A stretch of DNA of 64,000 nt from Flavobacteriaceae bacterium (GTDB lineage Bacteria; Bacteroidota; Bacteroidia; Flavobacteriales; Flavobacteriaceae): positions 310,001 through 374,000 of the forward strand of contig JAITMD010000019.1 of assembly GCA_031277535.1 (NCBI GenBank), given 5' to 3'. Below are positions 8,193-17,255 of the stretch, piece by piece. The notes under the pieces were generated by a model. It did no database searches and was not told where the DNA came from. It saw nothing but the letters and a program-made list of their open reading frames with translations. The translations under genes and the position numbers were made by a program. How positions within the stretch are numbered: position 1 is the first letter of the stretch; each line of letters begins with the position of its first letter.

Positions 8193-8855
8193 TTAAGGCA
8201 TCCATTGCTCTACTTCATCACTTAGTTGTTGTATATCATTGAGTAGTTTGGAACTGTGATAGCCATCGGCTACTGCATGATTAACATAGATGGAAAGAGG
8301 AATGAACGTCTTGTTGTTTTCTGTGTAATATTTACCAAACCTTACAAGAGTATGCATAAAGTCAGTATCTGTAATTGTATCTTGACTAATACTCTCAAAT
8401 GATATCCAAGGAACACAAGATATAGGAATGAAGTTTGGAGGTTGATTCGCTCTTATTTTAATTCCTTTAATATCCTTGTATTGGGCTATATCAGTGGTTA
8501 AGATGTTGTGAAATGTAGTGAAATTTTCTGAATAATTACTCCATAGATCCGAAAAAGTTTGATCGTCCTGATGAAATATTGTAAAAGAGGGGTTCATGTA
8601 GTTCCACGTACCTAATACTCCTTCCTGATAAACAGTTCTAAATGCTTCATTTTGATTAATAGCACGCATAATTACGTACATAAAGGTTGGATAGAATTTA
8701 TAGCCCTTGTTCTTGTATTGTTGATGCAAAAGGGTAATATCTATTTTGATGCTAATCGTGTATTTAGATTTTAGTTTATTCTTGTAGTAATCAAAGTATT
8801 CTTTTCTTGGCCAAGTAGTTAGATCGATAGGTGTGAAAACTGCTTCTTTTATCAT
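8193..8855 (-). CDS. cat: Type A chloramphenicol O-acetyltransferase-like protein
   Basis: 220 residues, the family's usual length. CAT transfers acetyl from acetyl-CoA to the 3-hydroxyl of chloramphenicol in a trimeric cytosolic enzyme. Hallmarks are FTPIDLTTWPRKEYFDYY at the N-terminus, RTVYQEGVLGTWNYMNPSFT, FIPISCVPWISFESI with the active-site serine region, and the catalytic motif near the end, N192-H193-A-V-A-D197-G. The catalytic His (H193) and structural Asp (D197) are kept, but the first His of the canonical HHxxxDG is Asn. It starts 12 bp after the SseB-family stop, so the two are probably one transcript. Resistance activity is likely from the fold but unproven. No mobile-element sequence is visible beside it. 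Confidence 0.88.
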   Translation of the reverse strand: MIKEAVFTPIDLTTWPRKEYFDYYKNKLKSKYTISIKIDITLLHQQYKNKGYKFYPTFMYVIMRAINQNEAFRTVYQEGVLGTWNYMNPSFTIFHQDDQTFSDLWSNYSENFTTFHNILTTDIAQYKDIKGIKIRANQPPNFIPISCVPWISFESISQDTITDTDFMHTLVRFGKYYTENNKTFIPLSIYVNHAVADGYHSSKLLNDIQQLSDEVEQWMP

Positions 8856-8867
8856 TTTTATATGGTT

Positions 8868-9644
8868 TTAAGGGGTAGGTTTCATGTAAAAAGGAATGAT
8901 GTTGGAAATAAAAAATGAATAATAGGGATGATTTTTTTCTAACGTAATTACCTCTATAAAATGTTCATTCTTTAAGTCTTCCATACAAAATTTAGAGAGC
9001 TTATTGATTATTCTTGTAAGTTCTTTTTTGTCTATTTCACTACATTCAAGAGCTATGATGTAGTGTGGTTTGTTTTCTATTTTTTTGTCTAATATTGTTG
9101 CTATATAGGCTTTGTAGACAGAAGGTATAGAATCAAAATATTGAATAGAGTGTTCTAAAAATACAAGAGGAGTATTGTTTGTTCTGTTTATTGTAATGTC
9201 TTGATTTGTATTATCTAATGTGTTCTTTTTTAATGTAAAGAATGAAGTGTCTAATAAGCTGGCAATAAGGTCGGGTTTTAAGGTTATTTGCGCTTTAGAA
9301 AAGGGATTGACTTCTACTGTGGCACCTAACATAAGTTCAAAAAAGCTTCGTCCTTTGACTTTCATATAGTCAACTTCTTTATGGATTACTCCACCATCGT
9401 ATATGTGATCGGGATCTGTAAAAACGGGAATATTTCCATTTTTCAATTGCATGATAGAAACATTAGAATCAAAGTTTGAAGCATAAAATTCTCTTGTGTT
9501 TGGTGCGCCTACTATTACGTAAATATCTTCTTTTAACAACCTCAAGTAAACTGTAGCGTAAAGGGAAGGATTGTTTACCATTTCTTCTATTACTTGAGAT
9601 AGAGCAATAGCTTTGTTATATTTAGGAAGTTGAAGGGCAGCCAT
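8868..9644 (-). CDS. SseB-family protein
   Basis: 258 residues from the ATG at 9644. A longer version starting with TTG at 9674 is open, but that TTG is part of a perfect -7 promoter box (TAACTTTG), so transcription would begin after it. The N-terminal domain has the SseB pattern: LLKEDIYVIVGAP, then NGNIPVFTDPDHIYDGG, then LMLGATVEVNPFSKAQITL. The C-terminal SseB domain has VYKAYIATILDKK, HYIIALEC and a final IIPFYMKP. The founding E. coli SseB affects serine sensitivity; biochemical function is unknown. No signal peptide. It heads a two-gene transcript with cat. Confidence 0.78.
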   Translation of the reverse strand: MAALQLPKYNKAIALSQVIEEMVNNPSLYATVYLRLLKEDIYVIVGAPNTREFYASNFDSNVSIMQLKNGNIPVFTDPDHIYDGGVIHKEVDYMKVKGRSFFELMLGATVEVNPFSKAQITLKPDLIASLLDTSFFTLKKNTLDNTNQDITINRTNNTPLVFLEHSIQYFDSIPSVYKAYIATILDKKIENKPHYIIALECSEIDKKELTRIINKLSKFCMEDLKNEHFIEVITLEKNHPYYSFFISNIIPFYMKPTP

Positions 9645-9671
9645 AAGTAGAGAATAGTTGTTTATTTCATT

Positions 9672-9679
9672 CAAAGTTA
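9672..9679 (-). promoter_or_regulatory. -7 promoter element of the SseB-cat transcript
   Basis: On the minus strand this reads TAACTTTG, an exact TAnnTTTG match, 28 bp before the ATG at 9644. It excludes the TTG at 9674 as the true start. Confidence 0.6.
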
Positions 9680-10056
9680 AGGTAAAAAGGATAGCTTATG
9701 TTTGATTCTTTTACTTTTTTCACAGAATTAGGAAAATGAGAAACAGCATTAAGTAATTTAAGAAACAGGAGATTGTATGATCAATCGAAATAAAAAGTAG
9801 TATTGCTTTTGGAATGATAAAGTATCGTTAATTCTCAAAACTTCTATATTGTGAATATGTAGGTATAGTTCTGTTTTTAAAAACAAATGTGCAGTATCGC
9901 ATGGATTGTATTGTATTTCTAATGAGGTAATTTATTAGCAGTCTGTTAAGAGATGTAGGCGTTAAATGAAGGGGCTTTTTTGACGATTATTTAGGCGTTA
10001 CTATTGTATAAAGGATTGAAGGTGTTATTCTATTTTAATCCATACAATAGAGAGTT
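9680..10056. other. Divergent intergenic region
   Basis: About 380 bp between the SseB gene and the OmpA-family gene. Apart from the minus-strand promoter no gene, repeat or RNA was recognised. Confidence 0.5.
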
Positions 10057-11979
10057 ATGAGAAAAGTATATATTGTGTTGTTGCTTGCCTTAAGTATTGT
10101 GGCTTATGGAAAGAAAAAACCAGATGTTAAAAGAGGGGATAAGTATTTCAATAAAGGAGAATATGCTAAGGCTATTACTGCGTACGAACAATTATCCCGA
10201 AAAGAGAAAGACAAACCTTACGTTAGTCTGCAATTAGCTAAGAGTTATGAAAAAATGAATCGTACAGTAGAGGCTGCAAAGTATTATTCTAAGGCTATTT
10301 TAAGCGATTCTAATGCAGATAGTGAAGTTTGGTATAGTTATGCGCAGAACGCTCTTAAAAATGGGCGATATGAAGTTGCAGAGGAAGCTATGATGCAATT
10401 TGCTCAAAGAGCAGAACCAACTGACCTAAGAGTGGTAGATTTTCAGAAGAATAGAAATGCTTTAAGTGTACTTCAACAACAAATACCTCAGTATCAATTT
10501 GCGGAATCGGGAATCAATGATTTGTATTATGACGATTTAGGATTGTTTAAAACAAAAGGGGATACTGTATTATTCGCTTCAAATAGAACAAAGTATCAAA
10601 GTTCTTTTTGGCGTTCTTTGTTTGAGGTAAAAGATAAAAAAACAGAACGACCTAATTACGATTTGTATCAGGCTGAATTTAAAAGTAATAAAGATCCCCT
10701 GTATAATGTTACGCATATTGAAGGGAGAACAAATAGACGTTTTAATGATGGAATAGCAACAATGACTCCAGAAAGAGATAAATTGTTTTTTGCATCTGAT
10801 AGCTATAGAAATCGTAAGTTTCGAAAGAATAAAACGGTGAAAAAGCACAACGAAATGAAAAGTTTGTTTGTTGCTACACGCAAAGGAAAGCGATGGGGAA
10901 AGGTAAAGGTATTGCCTTTTTGTGAAGCAGGTGTAATTTATACAAATCCCAATGTTAGCCCTGATGGCAAATTCCTTTATTTCTCTTCAAATAGAGAAGG
11001 AAGTATTGGTCAATTGGATATCTGGCGTGTTGCTCTTTTGGAAAACAATCAATATGGAGAACCTGAGCATTTAGGAAATCAAGTTAATCGAGGAGGAATA
11101 GAAGATTATGCTTTTGTCTCAGAAGATAATGTATTGTATTTTGCATCAGATCGTTGGGGGGGCTTTGGAGGTTTGGATATTTACCGCATTCCTTTAGATG
11201 ACTTACATGCTGTAGCAGAAAACTTAGGAGCGCCAATTAATACAGCAAAAGACGATTATGGGTTTAGTTTTTATCCCAGTGTAAAAATGGGATTTATGTC
11301 TACCAATCGCATTGGACGTACAGATATTTATAGAGTTTATGCTTTATGCCATTTACCCCTTAATGTAAAAGTTACTAATAAGTCTTTTCAAACAGTAGTA
11401 GAGGGAGCTACAGTTACTTTATTAGATGATAAACAAACAGTGTTAGAGAAAACGGTTGTTGAAACAGATGGAATAGCTCATTTTACAGGAGAATGTGGTA
11501 AGTATTATAGAGTAGAAGTAAAACATCCTGATTTTGTTAGTAAAGAATTGGATTTTCAGGCAAATTTTGTAGGAGAAGAACAATCAGTTAATTTGGCATT
11601 GATGCCTTTAGAAGAGCTGAGAATAGAGAAAGGAGAGATTGTATTGAAGGATATTCTGTTTGCGTTTGATAAAGTAGAATTACCTAAAGAAGGGATGGAA
11701 GAATTGGATAAGTTAGTTAGTGTCTTACAGCGTTATCCAAAGATGAAACTTAAGATAGGGGCACATACAGATAGCAAAGGAAGTGAAGCATACAATATGA
11801 AATTGTCTGAAGAACGTGCAAAAGAAACAGCTAATTATTTGATTAAAAAAGGAATAAGTGAAGATCGGTTAATTTATGAAGGATATGGTTCTTCTCAACC
11901 TAAAGTGATGTGTAAAGAATGTACAGAGGAACAACATGCACAAAATAGGCGTTCAGAATTCTTGATTCAGACAAAATAA
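10057..11979 (+). CDS. PorE-like OmpA-family protein (TPR, PD40, carboxypeptidase-regulatory, OmpA)
   Basis: 640 residues. A signal peptide (MRKVYIVLLLALSIVAYG) leads to TPR repeats (~25-130: YFNKGEYAKAITAYEQLSRK), then PD40/WD40 beta-propeller blades (~165-430: NVSPDGKFLYFSSNREGSIG, DIYRIPL), a carboxypeptidase-regulatory-like domain (~435-510: VEGATVTLLDDK), and a C-terminal OmpA domain (~535-640: ILFAFDKVELP, GAHTDSKGSEAYNMKLSEER). This four-part order is that of PorE, which links the type IX secretion machinery to peptidoglycan in the periplasm. Several paralogues exist in flavobacteria, often paired with PorP/SprF-like proteins; none is adjacent here, so which one this is cannot be decided. 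Single transcription unit ending in a strong terminator. Confidence 0.85.
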   Translation: MRKVYIVLLLALSIVAYGKKKPDVKRGDKYFNKGEYAKAITAYEQLSRKEKDKPYVSLQLAKSYEKMNRTVEAAKYYSKAILSDSNADSEVWYSYAQNALKNGRYEVAEEAMMQFAQRAEPTDLRVVDFQKNRNALSVLQQQIPQYQFAESGINDLYYDDLGLFKTKGDTVLFASNRTKYQSSFWRSLFEVKDKKTERPNYDLYQAEFKSNKDPLYNVTHIEGRTNRRFNDGIATMTPERDKLFFASDSYRNRKFRKNKTVKKHNEMKSLFVATRKGKRWGKVKVLPFCEAGVIYTNPNVSPDGKFLYFSSNREGSIGQLDIWRVALLENNQYGEPEHLGNQVNRGGIEDYAFVSEDNVLYFASDRWGGFGGLDIYRIPLDDLHAVAENLGAPINTAKDDYGFSFYPSVKMGFMSTNRIGRTDIYRVYALCHLPLNVKVTNKSFQTVVEGATVTLLDDKQTVLEKTVVETDGIAHFTGECGKYYRVEVKHPDFVSKELDFQANFVGEEQSVNLALMPLEELRIEKGEIVLKDILFAFDKVELPKEGMEELDKLVSVLQRYPKMKLKIGAHTDSKGSEAYNMKLSEERAKETANYLIKKGISEDRLIYEGYGSSQPKVMCKECTEEQHAQNRRSEFLIQTK

Positions 11980-12000
11980 TATGAATTTAATAAGAAAGAT

Positions 12001-12030
12001 AAAAGCTACTTAGTGTACTAAGTAGCTTTT
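12001..12030. terminator. Bidirectional terminator
   Basis: A perfect inverted repeat, aaaagctacttag/ctaagtagctttt around tgta, lies between convergent genes. Confidence 0.9.
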
Positions 12031-12051
12031 AAATGTTATATAGGTAAGTTT

Positions 12052-12540
12052 CTATTTTACGTAAACAGATTGGGTGTAAACAGTTCCAGTAGGATATTTT
12101 AAGTCTTTAACACTGTCTGGATCTAATTTTTCGTAGCTAAATAAAACAAGTTTATTTTTTGTAAGTTCTACAATTTTGAATTCTTCAGGATTTGCTTCTG
12201 AACTTCCTTTTTCTTGAGTGATTAAAGCATCAAGAAGAACGTAGTAAGTAACGTTATATTCTCTTTTAACACACTCGTTTTTTACCATATCTTTGAAGTT
12301 GTAAGTGAATACTCCTTCTTTATTATCGAATTTTATGGCATCTACTCCACATCCATCATTATCAGAAGCCATTTTTTCTCCTAATACTTTTTTGTCTTTG
12401 TCTAAACATACAATTTTAGATTCTTTCCAGTTTCCTTTGATGTCTGTTGAAAAGTTTGAAGTTGAGTCGTCATCTTTTGAGCAAGATACTGCTCCTAATC
12501 CCATAATTGCAATAACTGCAAGTAAAAAAATCTTTTTCAT
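12052..12540 (-). CDS. Lipocalin-like lipoprotein
   Basis: 162 residues. Lipoprotein signal MKKIFLLAVIAIMGLGAVSC with the lipobox Cys at 20, followed by the acidic SKDDDS stretch typical of exported Bacteroidetes lipoproteins. The mature part opens with IKGNWKESKIVCLDKDKK, the usual start of lipocalin-like (lipocalin_4/5) domains, and continues as short beta strands with VEYNVTYYVLLD-like and FKIVELTKNKLVLFSYEKL segments. It probably resides in the outer membrane; the ligand is unknown. Single gene with its own promoter. Confidence 0.75.
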   Translation of the reverse strand: MKKIFLLAVIAIMGLGAVSCSKDDDSTSNFSTDIKGNWKESKIVCLDKDKKVLGEKMASDNDGCGVDAIKFDNKEGVFTYNFKDMVKNECVKREYNVTYYVLLDALITQEKGSSEANPEEFKIVELTKNKLVLFSYEKLDPDSVKDLKYPTGTVYTQSVYVK

Positions 12541-12560
12541 AGCTTTTAAATTTTATAAGA

Positions 12561-12568
12561 CAAAGTTA
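12561..12568 (-). promoter_or_regulatory. -7 element for the lipocalin-like lipoprotein
   Basis: Minus strand TAACTTTG, exact TAnnTTTG match, 20 bp before the ATG. No clear -33 TTG was found. Confidence 0.5.
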
Positions 12569-12899
12569 CTGTAAAAAAGGGGTGTATGTTATGTGTTTAA
12601 TTGCGCATATTGTCTAAAATAAGTTTTATTTGATGAAAATTTAATATAAAAATAGTTGTTTTTGGTGTTAAAAATAATAATTTGATGTTATTTATTGTTT
12701 TGATTATGTTGTTTTGTTTGAAAAGTTATTGAATGTATAAAAAGAGGATTTTGAGTGATAAATGGAAAAAGTATCCGAAAAGGATACTTTTTTGACTGTT
12801 TTGCAAGCTTTTTAGCTCTTGTAAAACAGTTTTTGGCCTATTTTTACTAAAGTATTAGCTCTTAAATTTGTATTACAAGTTGTTTTAGCTCGATAGACT
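12569..12899. other. AT-rich intergenic region
   Basis: Between two minus-strand genes. Near 12773-12837 the sequence gtatccgaaaaggatac forms a small hairpin followed by T's, and ttgcaagctttttagctcttgtaaaac a weaker one; either may end the MocR gene transcript. Nothing else recognised. Confidence 0.45.
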
Positions 12900-14375
12900 T
12901 TATAGTTTATTAATATTTCGGTATAAAATATCAATACTCTGTTCCATCTCTTCAACATTCAAATGACCAAAACCTAAACGCATAGCTGTTAGTTCTTTGT
13001 TTTGATATAAAAGTGTTTTAGGAATAAAAAGATCTTCCTTTGCGCAATTGATTTTTAATTGCATAAGATTAATAGGTTGCTTCCATTTCACCCATAAAGC
13101 TAAACCACCAGTTGGTTTCTCAAACGTTATTGATGAATTGAAACTACTTTCTAAGTAGTGAGAGAATAATTTGAGGCGCTCTTTATATATTTTCAATGAT
13201 TTTTTTCTGTAACGCTCAATTTCTCCTTCTTCAATTAGTTCACCAAGTACTTGCTCCATAACTAAATCTGATTGATTGTCAATAAGGTGTAAGTATTTGC
13301 TCATTTCTTCAATCACATTAGTTGGTGCTACAACAAAACCTGTTCTAAAGCCAGGAGCTAATGATTTTCCAAAAGAACCTACATAGATAACCATTCCTGA
13401 AGTATCTACACTTGCTAATGGTAACATTGAACTTTTCTCATAATGAAAGTCGTAATCATAATCGTCTTCAATAATTATAAAACCATACTTTTGGGCTAAT
13501 TGAAGTAATTTTATTCTGCGTTGGGCACTTAGAGTAACTGTTGTAGGGTAGTGATGTTGCGGGGTAAGGTATAATAGTCTGATATCTTGTTTTTGACATA
13601 ATTCTTCTACTTTGTTTACATCTATTCCATCTTGATCTGAAGGGACAGTTAATAGTTTAGCTCCTACTTTTTGAAAAGCCATATTACTTGAAAAGTAACT
13701 TAATTCAGTAACAATTACTTTATCTCCAGGGGAAAGTGCTACTTGTGAGGCAATGTAGATTCCCATTTCTGTACTTCTTGTTATAAGAATGTTTTGCTTT
13801 GTAATTTGTAAACTCCTACTTATATTGAGGTAGTTGGCTAATTGTGTTTTAAAGTAGTCATTATTTTCAGTTGGTGTGTATCCTAATTTCTTTCTGTTGC
13901 TTTTACGCTTTAGATTGGCACTATAAAAAGCAGAAAGTTGGTTGATATGTGTTAATCTGCTATCAGGTGTACCATCATTAAAATTAAGGTTACAGTGACT
14001 ATGTTCATACGGATTGTCCAAAACCATATTTTTGGTAATGCTATATCCTGCATATTTAGGGTAGGTGTATAGGTCTTTAGAAGATAGTTTGTTTTTTGTG
14101 TCTTGTGTTTTATCTACAACAAAAGTTCCTTTATTAGGAACTGTTTCTATCCATCCTTGTTCATTTAATTCGTCATAAACAGCGACAATGGTATTTCTGT
14201 TGACTTGTAAAATAACAGATAATGCACGAGTACCTGGTAATTTTGTTTGAGGAGCAATGTATTTGCGTTGTATAGCATTACTTAGTTGGTTAGCTATTTG
14301 CATATAAATTGCTGTTGTAGAATGACGGTCTATCTTAATTAAACTATTAAAAGGTGTCTTAACCGGACTACTCAT
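12900..14375 (-). CDS. MocR/PdxR-family regulator (GntR wHTH plus aminotransferase fold)
   Basis: 491 residues. Residues ~15-85 form a GntR-type winged helix (AIYMQIANQLSNAIQRKYI, LPGTRALSVILQVNRNTIVA, WIETVPNKGTFVV). The remainder is a fold type I aminotransferase domain with GDKVIVTELSYFSS, LLYLTPQHHYPT, IIIEDDYDYDF and the PLP lysine in VGSFGKSLAPGFRTG. MocR proteins bind PLP or a PLP-amino acid adduct and regulate nearby genes. Neighbours are a lipoprotein and a histidine kinase, so no target is evident; genes for PLP synthesis are not adjacent, which weakens a strict PdxR assignment. Confidence 0.85.
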   Translation of the reverse strand: MSSPVKTPFNSLIKIDRHSTTAIYMQIANQLSNAIQRKYIAPQTKLPGTRALSVILQVNRNTIVAVYDELNEQGWIETVPNKGTFVVDKTQDTKNKLSSKDLYTYPKYAGYSITKNMVLDNPYEHSHCNLNFNDGTPDSRLTHINQLSAFYSANLKRKSNRKKLGYTPTENNDYFKTQLANYLNISRSLQITKQNILITRSTEMGIYIASQVALSPGDKVIVTELSYFSSNMAFQKVGAKLLTVPSDQDGIDVNKVEELCQKQDIRLLYLTPQHHYPTTVTLSAQRRIKLLQLAQKYGFIIIEDDYDYDFHYEKSSMLPLASVDTSGMVIYVGSFGKSLAPGFRTGFVVAPTNVIEEMSKYLHLIDNQSDLVMEQVLGELIEEGEIERYRKKSLKIYKERLKLFSHYLESSFNSSITFEKPTGGLALWVKWKQPINLMQLKINCAKEDLFIPKTLLYQNKELTAMRLGFGHLNVEEMEQSIDILYRNINKL

Positions 14376-14493
14376 TTTGACGTGTTTTTAGATGTCGCAA
14401 GTTAAACTATTATAGGGTAATAGTGCTGTTTTTGAGGATATTTATTTGTTTTAAAAGTTAAACCGGATGAGTTGTAAATGTTGTTTTTACAAA

Positions 14494-14533
14494 AAAAGAG
14501 GGAAGTTGTAGTAATTCACAATTTCCCTCTTTT
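14494..14533 (-). terminator. Intrinsic terminator after the hybrid kinase
   Basis: aaaagagggaagttgt pairs with acaatttccctctttt (one wobble). On the minus strand the stem is followed by TTTTTTT, directly after the kinase stop. Confidence 0.85.
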
Positions 14534-14534
14534 C

Positions 14535-16985
14535 TTATTGATTGATGATATCTTGCTTAATTGCATTTAATACAATCTTTATTTTTTCCTGTAGCTCAGT
14601 AGTGTAGCCAATAAGCTCTTCTGTTGAGAGAACATCTAATTTGCGATCTTCCAAGTCTTCTAAAGAAGAGATAAGATGATTCATCTCTAATTGTCTAAAC
14701 ATAGGTAACATTTTATGTGCAAGAGCAGCCATAGTAGTAAAATCACTTTCTTCTGCAGCATAACTCATATCTAACATATTTTCATCTGTACTTTCTGTAA
14801 AAATAGTCATTAGATTTTTCAATGCTTCTTGATCCTCTCCAATAAATTGGGTTAATGTTTGTGTATTGTATAATGCATTTGTTTTTTCAACAACCATCAT
14901 TTCTTCATTTTTGACTGTTTTGATGGTGTGTGATGGGTACAAACTCTTTGTTATTAAGATGAGTAACTCTGTAATATTAATAGGCTTTTGATGTGATGCT
15001 TCAAAACCTGCATTAATAAAGTCTTCTAAGGTTAAGTCGCGTTTACCAGATAATGCAATAACAGGTATAGAAGCAAACTTTTCATTAGCTTTCAGTTGAT
15101 TGATTAATTCAAAACCATCTATTTTAGGCATTTGAATATCACTTAAAATTAAGTCATAGTGATCTTCTTCTAAAATAGTTTCAATATCACTTGGGTCATT
15201 AATAATCATAACTTTCTTGAAGATAGGTTTCAATACCTCTTCCATCAGTTGTAATTGTATTTTATCATCGTCAACAACAACTATTTGCGAGTCTTTTAAA
15301 ATAGCAAAACTCTTTTGGTAATCAATGTTTTTAGTATCTACAAAGTCTTCTTTTGCCAGTATAAGTGGAAGATTGATAGTAAATACAGACCCTTCTCCAA
15401 AGGTGCTTTCAACACTTATACTACCATCTAACAATTCAATCATACGCTTAGAAATGTTTAATCCTAAACCAGTACCACCAAATTTCTTTTCTATACCAGC
15501 ATGTGCTTGTTGAAATTCTTTGAAGATATTATTGATTTGATCTTGTGCAATTCCTATTCCTGTATCTGTCACTCTAATGATAAAACGCTCGTTTTCAATA
15601 ATAGCATCTACAAATACACCACCATCTTGTGTAAATTTAATGGCATTGGTAATTAAGTTAGTCAATGTTTGCTTGATTCTATAAGGATCAGAATAGAGTG
15701 CCGTATTTAAACGTTTATCTATATTCCATTTGAGCATTATTTTTTTATTCTCTGCATTAGGTACCAATAAAGAACAAATACTTTCGATGAGGTCTTTAGG
15801 ATTGAAAGTTTTGTATTGCACACTAATTTTATTATTTTCTAAACGAGAAAAGTCTGTTAAGTCATTGACTAAGTTGACAATGTATTGTGAAGAAGACTTG
15901 ATGTTATTTACATATTGTTTTTGTTTTTCTATTAATTGGGTGTGACTCAGTAAGTCTGTAAAGCCAATTAAGCTTCCTAATGGAGTTTGCAAATCGTGTG
16001 TAACTGTTGCTAAAAGCATGGTTTTACTGCGTAAAAGTACTTCTCTTTCAGCATTCAATTTTTCTAATGCTTTACGGTATTCTTGTGTTTGATTAATATC
16101 TCTAATGATAATCCAACCTAATATAATGACAACCAATAATGCAGATCCACCAATGTAAGCAATGTTGGTAGAGGCAGCACTGATTCTTGATTTAGATTCA
16201 TTAATATTTTGATAAGATAAGGTTACAATGTTTTGTTCAACATTTTCAAGAATTTCCCTTAACTGATTGGTGATATTTCTGTTTTCTAATAATAGACGTT
16301 GTTCTTGTTGTAAAAGGTTTTTTTGTTGTGAGTTTATTTTTTGTTGTGTATTTGTAAACACCCTTTGCATTGCTGCAATAATTGAATCTGTTACATTAGG
16401 GTAATTAACTGTTGTGCGTATTGTATCTGTATTGTCTCCTTTAAATAAACGAGCCCATGCGGAACGCTTTTGTTTTTCTCTTGATTGAATAACAATAGGT
16501 TCAATATTCTTTTCAATTTCTTGTCTAATGTTGTGAATCTCTAAAAAGGCATCGTCATATGTAGTTTGCTCATTGATTGCTTTACGAGCATTAATAATAT
16601 TTTTAAAACTTGTTTTCTTTTTGTGTAATAATTGAAGTACACGATCTAATTTTTCAATAATTACTTCATCTTGGGCTTGGTGTTGAATTATTTCAATCTG
16701 TTTGACAATTGTATCTAATTCTTTATAATAGATTGCAATATCTTTTTTGTCGCCTGTTAAGATTGCATTTCTACTATAAGCCTCAGAAGAGTATAAGTTG
16801 TTTATTGTACTACTTACCAAAAATATTTTATTACTTTCTTCTACCACATGCTCTTCAGGCATTGTGAATTTTTTAGCCTCCTTATATATGTACGTACCAG
16901 AAAAGAATACTGCTCCAAATAAGAATAGATAGAGAAAGATAATTTTTGTTTTAATTGATTTCGAATTCTTGATACGGATGCTCAT
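14535..16985 (-). CDS. Hybrid sensor histidine kinase with receiver and HPt domains
   Basis: 816 residues. TM1 (~14-30) and TM2 (~274-295) enclose a helical periplasmic sensor of ~240 residues rich in coiled coil, resembling CHASE3-type sensors. HisKA has the phospho-acceptor H330 (TVTHDLQTPLGSLIGF), HATPase has the N-box (LTNLITNAIKFT, N447), the G1 box (DTGIGI) and G2 (GGTGLGLNIS). The receiver domain (~566-680) has DDD at 572-574 and phospho-acceptor D616 (LILSDIQMPKIDGF). The C-terminal HPt carries H757 (AALAHKMLPMF). All relay steps are in one polypeptide, so a separate output regulator must be encoded elsewhere; none is adjacent. The signal is unknown. Confidence 0.9.
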   Translation of the reverse strand: MSIRIKNSKSIKTKIIFLYLFLFGAVFFSGTYIYKEAKKFTMPEEHVVEESNKIFLVSSTINNLYSSEAYSRNAILTGDKKDIAIYYKELDTIVKQIEIIQHQAQDEVIIEKLDRVLQLLHKKKTSFKNIINARKAINEQTTYDDAFLEIHNIRQEIEKNIEPIVIQSREKQKRSAWARLFKGDNTDTIRTTVNYPNVTDSIIAAMQRVFTNTQQKINSQQKNLLQQEQRLLLENRNITNQLREILENVEQNIVTLSYQNINESKSRISAASTNIAYIGGSALLVVIILGWIIIRDINQTQEYRKALEKLNAEREVLLRSKTMLLATVTHDLQTPLGSLIGFTDLLSHTQLIEKQKQYVNNIKSSSQYIVNLVNDLTDFSRLENNKISVQYKTFNPKDLIESICSLLVPNAENKKIMLKWNIDKRLNTALYSDPYRIKQTLTNLITNAIKFTQDGGVFVDAIIENERFIIRVTDTGIGIAQDQINNIFKEFQQAHAGIEKKFGGTGLGLNISKRMIELLDGSISVESTFGEGSVFTINLPLILAKEDFVDTKNIDYQKSFAILKDSQIVVVDDDKIQLQLMEEVLKPIFKKVMIINDPSDIETILEEDHYDLILSDIQMPKIDGFELINQLKANEKFASIPVIALSGKRDLTLEDFINAGFEASHQKPINITELLILITKSLYPSHTIKTVKNEEMMVVEKTNALYNTQTLTQFIGEDQEALKNLMTIFTESTDENMLDMSYAAEESDFTTMAALAHKMLPMFRQLEMNHLISSLEDLEDRKLDVLSTEELIGYTTELQEKIKIVLNAIKQDIINQ

Positions 16986-17008
16986 AAGGTTTTGTAGAAT
17001 TTAGATTA

Positions 17009-17040
17009 CAAAAGTACAAAAAGATAAGTGTAGCAATCAA
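17009..17040 (-). promoter_or_regulatory. Promoter of the hybrid kinase
   Basis: On the minus strand, TACTTTTG (17009-17016) matches TAnnTTTG, with a TTG at 17038-17040 21 bp upstream as -33 element. Confidence 0.55.
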
Positions 17041-17255
17041 TCTTCTTTTTCTAAGTAAATGTTAGTATTTATTTAAGATATTTTTTCGCAAGAATGTTTT
17101 TGTATTAATAAAATCACTATATTTATAAAAACTATTTAAAGGTTTTGTTTTAAATGTAAATATAATATAAATGTATTTAAGCTTTTTTGTAATGTGTTAG
17201 TAGTCGTAAATAGATTATTTGAGCACATCTTGTTGAATTTTAAAATTAGAAAGTT

